A stretch of 7,248 bases of DNA from Bacteroidota bacterium (GTDB lineage Bacteria; Bacteroidota; Ignavibacteria; Tepidaquicellales; Tepidaquicellaceae). The position numbers and the translations under genes are program-made. The notes under the pieces were generated by a model. It searched no databases. It saw only the letters and a list, made by a program, of their open reading frames with translations, and had not been told where the DNA came from. This document shows positions 6,516 through 7,248 of this stretch, piece after piece. Location of the stretch: positions 1-7,248 of the forward strand of contig JAEYVS010000132.1 in NCBI GenBank assembly GCA_023429265.1. Reading direction: 5' to 3'. Numbering within the stretch: position 1 is the stretch's first letter; each line of letters starts with the position of its first letter.

Positions 6516-6545
6516 TTAACCTTTTACCAATAACAATAAACCGGA

Positions 6546-7157
6546 TTGTTTATTACATTCGAAGGGATAGACCTGAGCGGAAAATCCACCCAGGCTAAGC
6601 TTTTATTTGATTTTTTAAAGAAAAAGAAGAAAAAGGCGATATTTTTACGCGAGCCGGGGGGGACCAGGGTATCCGAGGAAATACGCAATTTACTGCTGCA
6701 TAAATCCGATCTTCAAATAAGCAGTCTCACGGAATTTATGCTTTTTTCCGCGGCAAGGTGCCAGCTGACTGAAGAAGTAATTAAGCCAAACCTGGCGAAA
6801 GGAATTACTGTGATCTGCGACCGCTATTATGACTCTTCGACGGCATATCAGGGATACGGGGGAAAGCTTGACAGGGACGTTATTAAGAAAATAAATGTTA
6901 TAGCATCAGGAAACTTAAAACCTGATCTGACTTTTTTGATAGACATTTCCTACAGTGAATCCCTCAAACGGAAAGGTAAAAGCCATAAACCTGACAGGAT
7001 AGAGAAGAAAAAGAGCGATTACTTTAATAAAGTAACAGCCGGGTACAGGGATATCGCAAAAAAAAGCAAGAAAAGAGTAAAATTAATCGATGGCACGAAA
7101 AGCATTGAACATATTCACTCTCAAATCGTAGAAATATATAATAAAAGAATAAAATAA
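6546..7157 (+). CDS. tmk: Thymidylate kinase (dTMP kinase)
   Basis: The enzyme phosphorylates dTMP to dTDP with ATP, a necessary step in dTTP synthesis. The 203-residue product shows the full pattern: P-loop GIDLSGKS (7-14), the E-P-G-G-T-R nucleotide-site block (36-41), S-A-A-R-C-Q (68-73), the D-R-Y-Y-D-S-S-T-A-Y-Q-G catalytic motif (92-103), and a lysine/arginine-rich LID (about 139-153, ending P-D-R-I-E). The basic residues lie in the LID and not the P-loop, as in bacterial type II enzymes. The start is a TTG at 6546: an in-frame TAA at 6537-6539 excludes an earlier start, and the first residues MFITFEGID match the family N-terminus. No Shine-Dalgarno site precedes it. A run of six lysines at 25-30 lies in a loop and does not disturb any motif. 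The next gene starts 19 bases downstream, probably in the same transcript. Confidence 0.95.
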   Translation: MFITFEGIDLSGKSTQAKLLFDFLKKKKKKAIFLREPGGTRVSEEIRNLLLHKSDLQISSLTEFMLFSAARCQLTEEVIKPNLAKGITVICDRYYDSSTAYQGYGGKLDRDVIKKINVIASGNLKPDLTFLIDISYSESLKRKGKSHKPDRIEKKKSDYFNKVTAGYRDIAKKSKKRVKLIDGTKSIEHIHSQIVEIYNKRIK

Positions 7158-7176
7158 TTATAGGAAGGACATAAGA

Positions 7177-7248
7177 ATGCTGAAACCTAAAAGCAAAATT
7201 ATGGGAAAAGAATTTTTTGTTAGGTCATTGATCATACTGGGACTATTC
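7177..7248 (+). CDS. Start of a membrane or exported protein of unknown function (3' part outside window)
   Basis: Only 24 codons are present, from the ATG at 7177 to the window edge, and they stay open. A purine-rich GGAAGGA (7163-7169) lies seven bases upstream, which supports this start. The peptide begins with a basic stretch (LKPKSKIMGKEFFVR) and turns hydrophobic (SLIILGLF), as in a signal peptide or signal anchor. The second ATG at 7201 is an alternative start. The family cannot be named from so little sequence. It follows tmk by 19 bases and is probably co-transcribed. Confidence 0.6.
   Translation, partial: MLKPKSKIMGKEFFVRSLIILGLF

Overview
The window looks like a chromosomal piece from an AT-rich member of the Bacteroidota/Ignavibacteriota group. 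The main reason is the left-end gene, whose product ends in a type IX secretion (T9SS) sorting domain of the QNFPNPFNPTT type, a form common in Ignavibacteria-like lineages. Weak or missing Shine-Dalgarno sites before several genes fit the same group. No rRNA, tRNA, CRISPR array, intact insertion sequence or prophage gene was found.

Layout. At 1-1165 (minus) is a secreted protein, cut by the window edge, with seven beta-propeller repeats and a T9SS sorting tail. At 1166-1640 lies a 475-base stretch with no gene. From 6383 down to 1641 a minus-strand run holds five genes: a bacterial pentameric ligand-gated ion channel homologue, a multi-spanning membrane protein with a DUF218 (SanA/ElyC/YdcF-like) domain, nusB, an MFS transporter of the UMF1/Atg22-like family, and a SirB1/transglutaminase-like protein. 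Gaps between the last four are 47, 53 and 11 bases, so they are probably co-transcribed. A 162-base divergent region separates this run from tmk (thymidylate kinase, plus strand), which is followed after 19 bases by the start of a membrane or exported protein cut by the right edge.

Main observation. Two neighbouring minus-strand genes, the channel and the DUF218 protein, have clearly coding in-frame sequence upstream of their first ATG, GTG or TTG. In both, the natural N-terminus (Arg/Lys-rich start followed by a hydrophobic segment) begins exactly at an ATC codon. For the channel the ATC has a purine-rich AGGGGA six bases upstream, supplies a complete signal peptide and restores the first beta strand of the extracellular domain. 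For the DUF218 protein it supplies a fifth membrane segment that fits the positive-inside rule. Either this organism starts two adjacent genes at ATC, or each gene carries a damaged start. The divergent tmk also lacks ATG and must start at TTG.

How the genes work together. nusB and tmk are housekeeping genes (rRNA antitermination; dTTP synthesis). The channel, the DUF218 protein and the transporter are all inner-membrane proteins, and the channel and DUF218 domain probably face the periplasm. The order suggests co-expression, but nothing in the sequence shows that they form one pathway.
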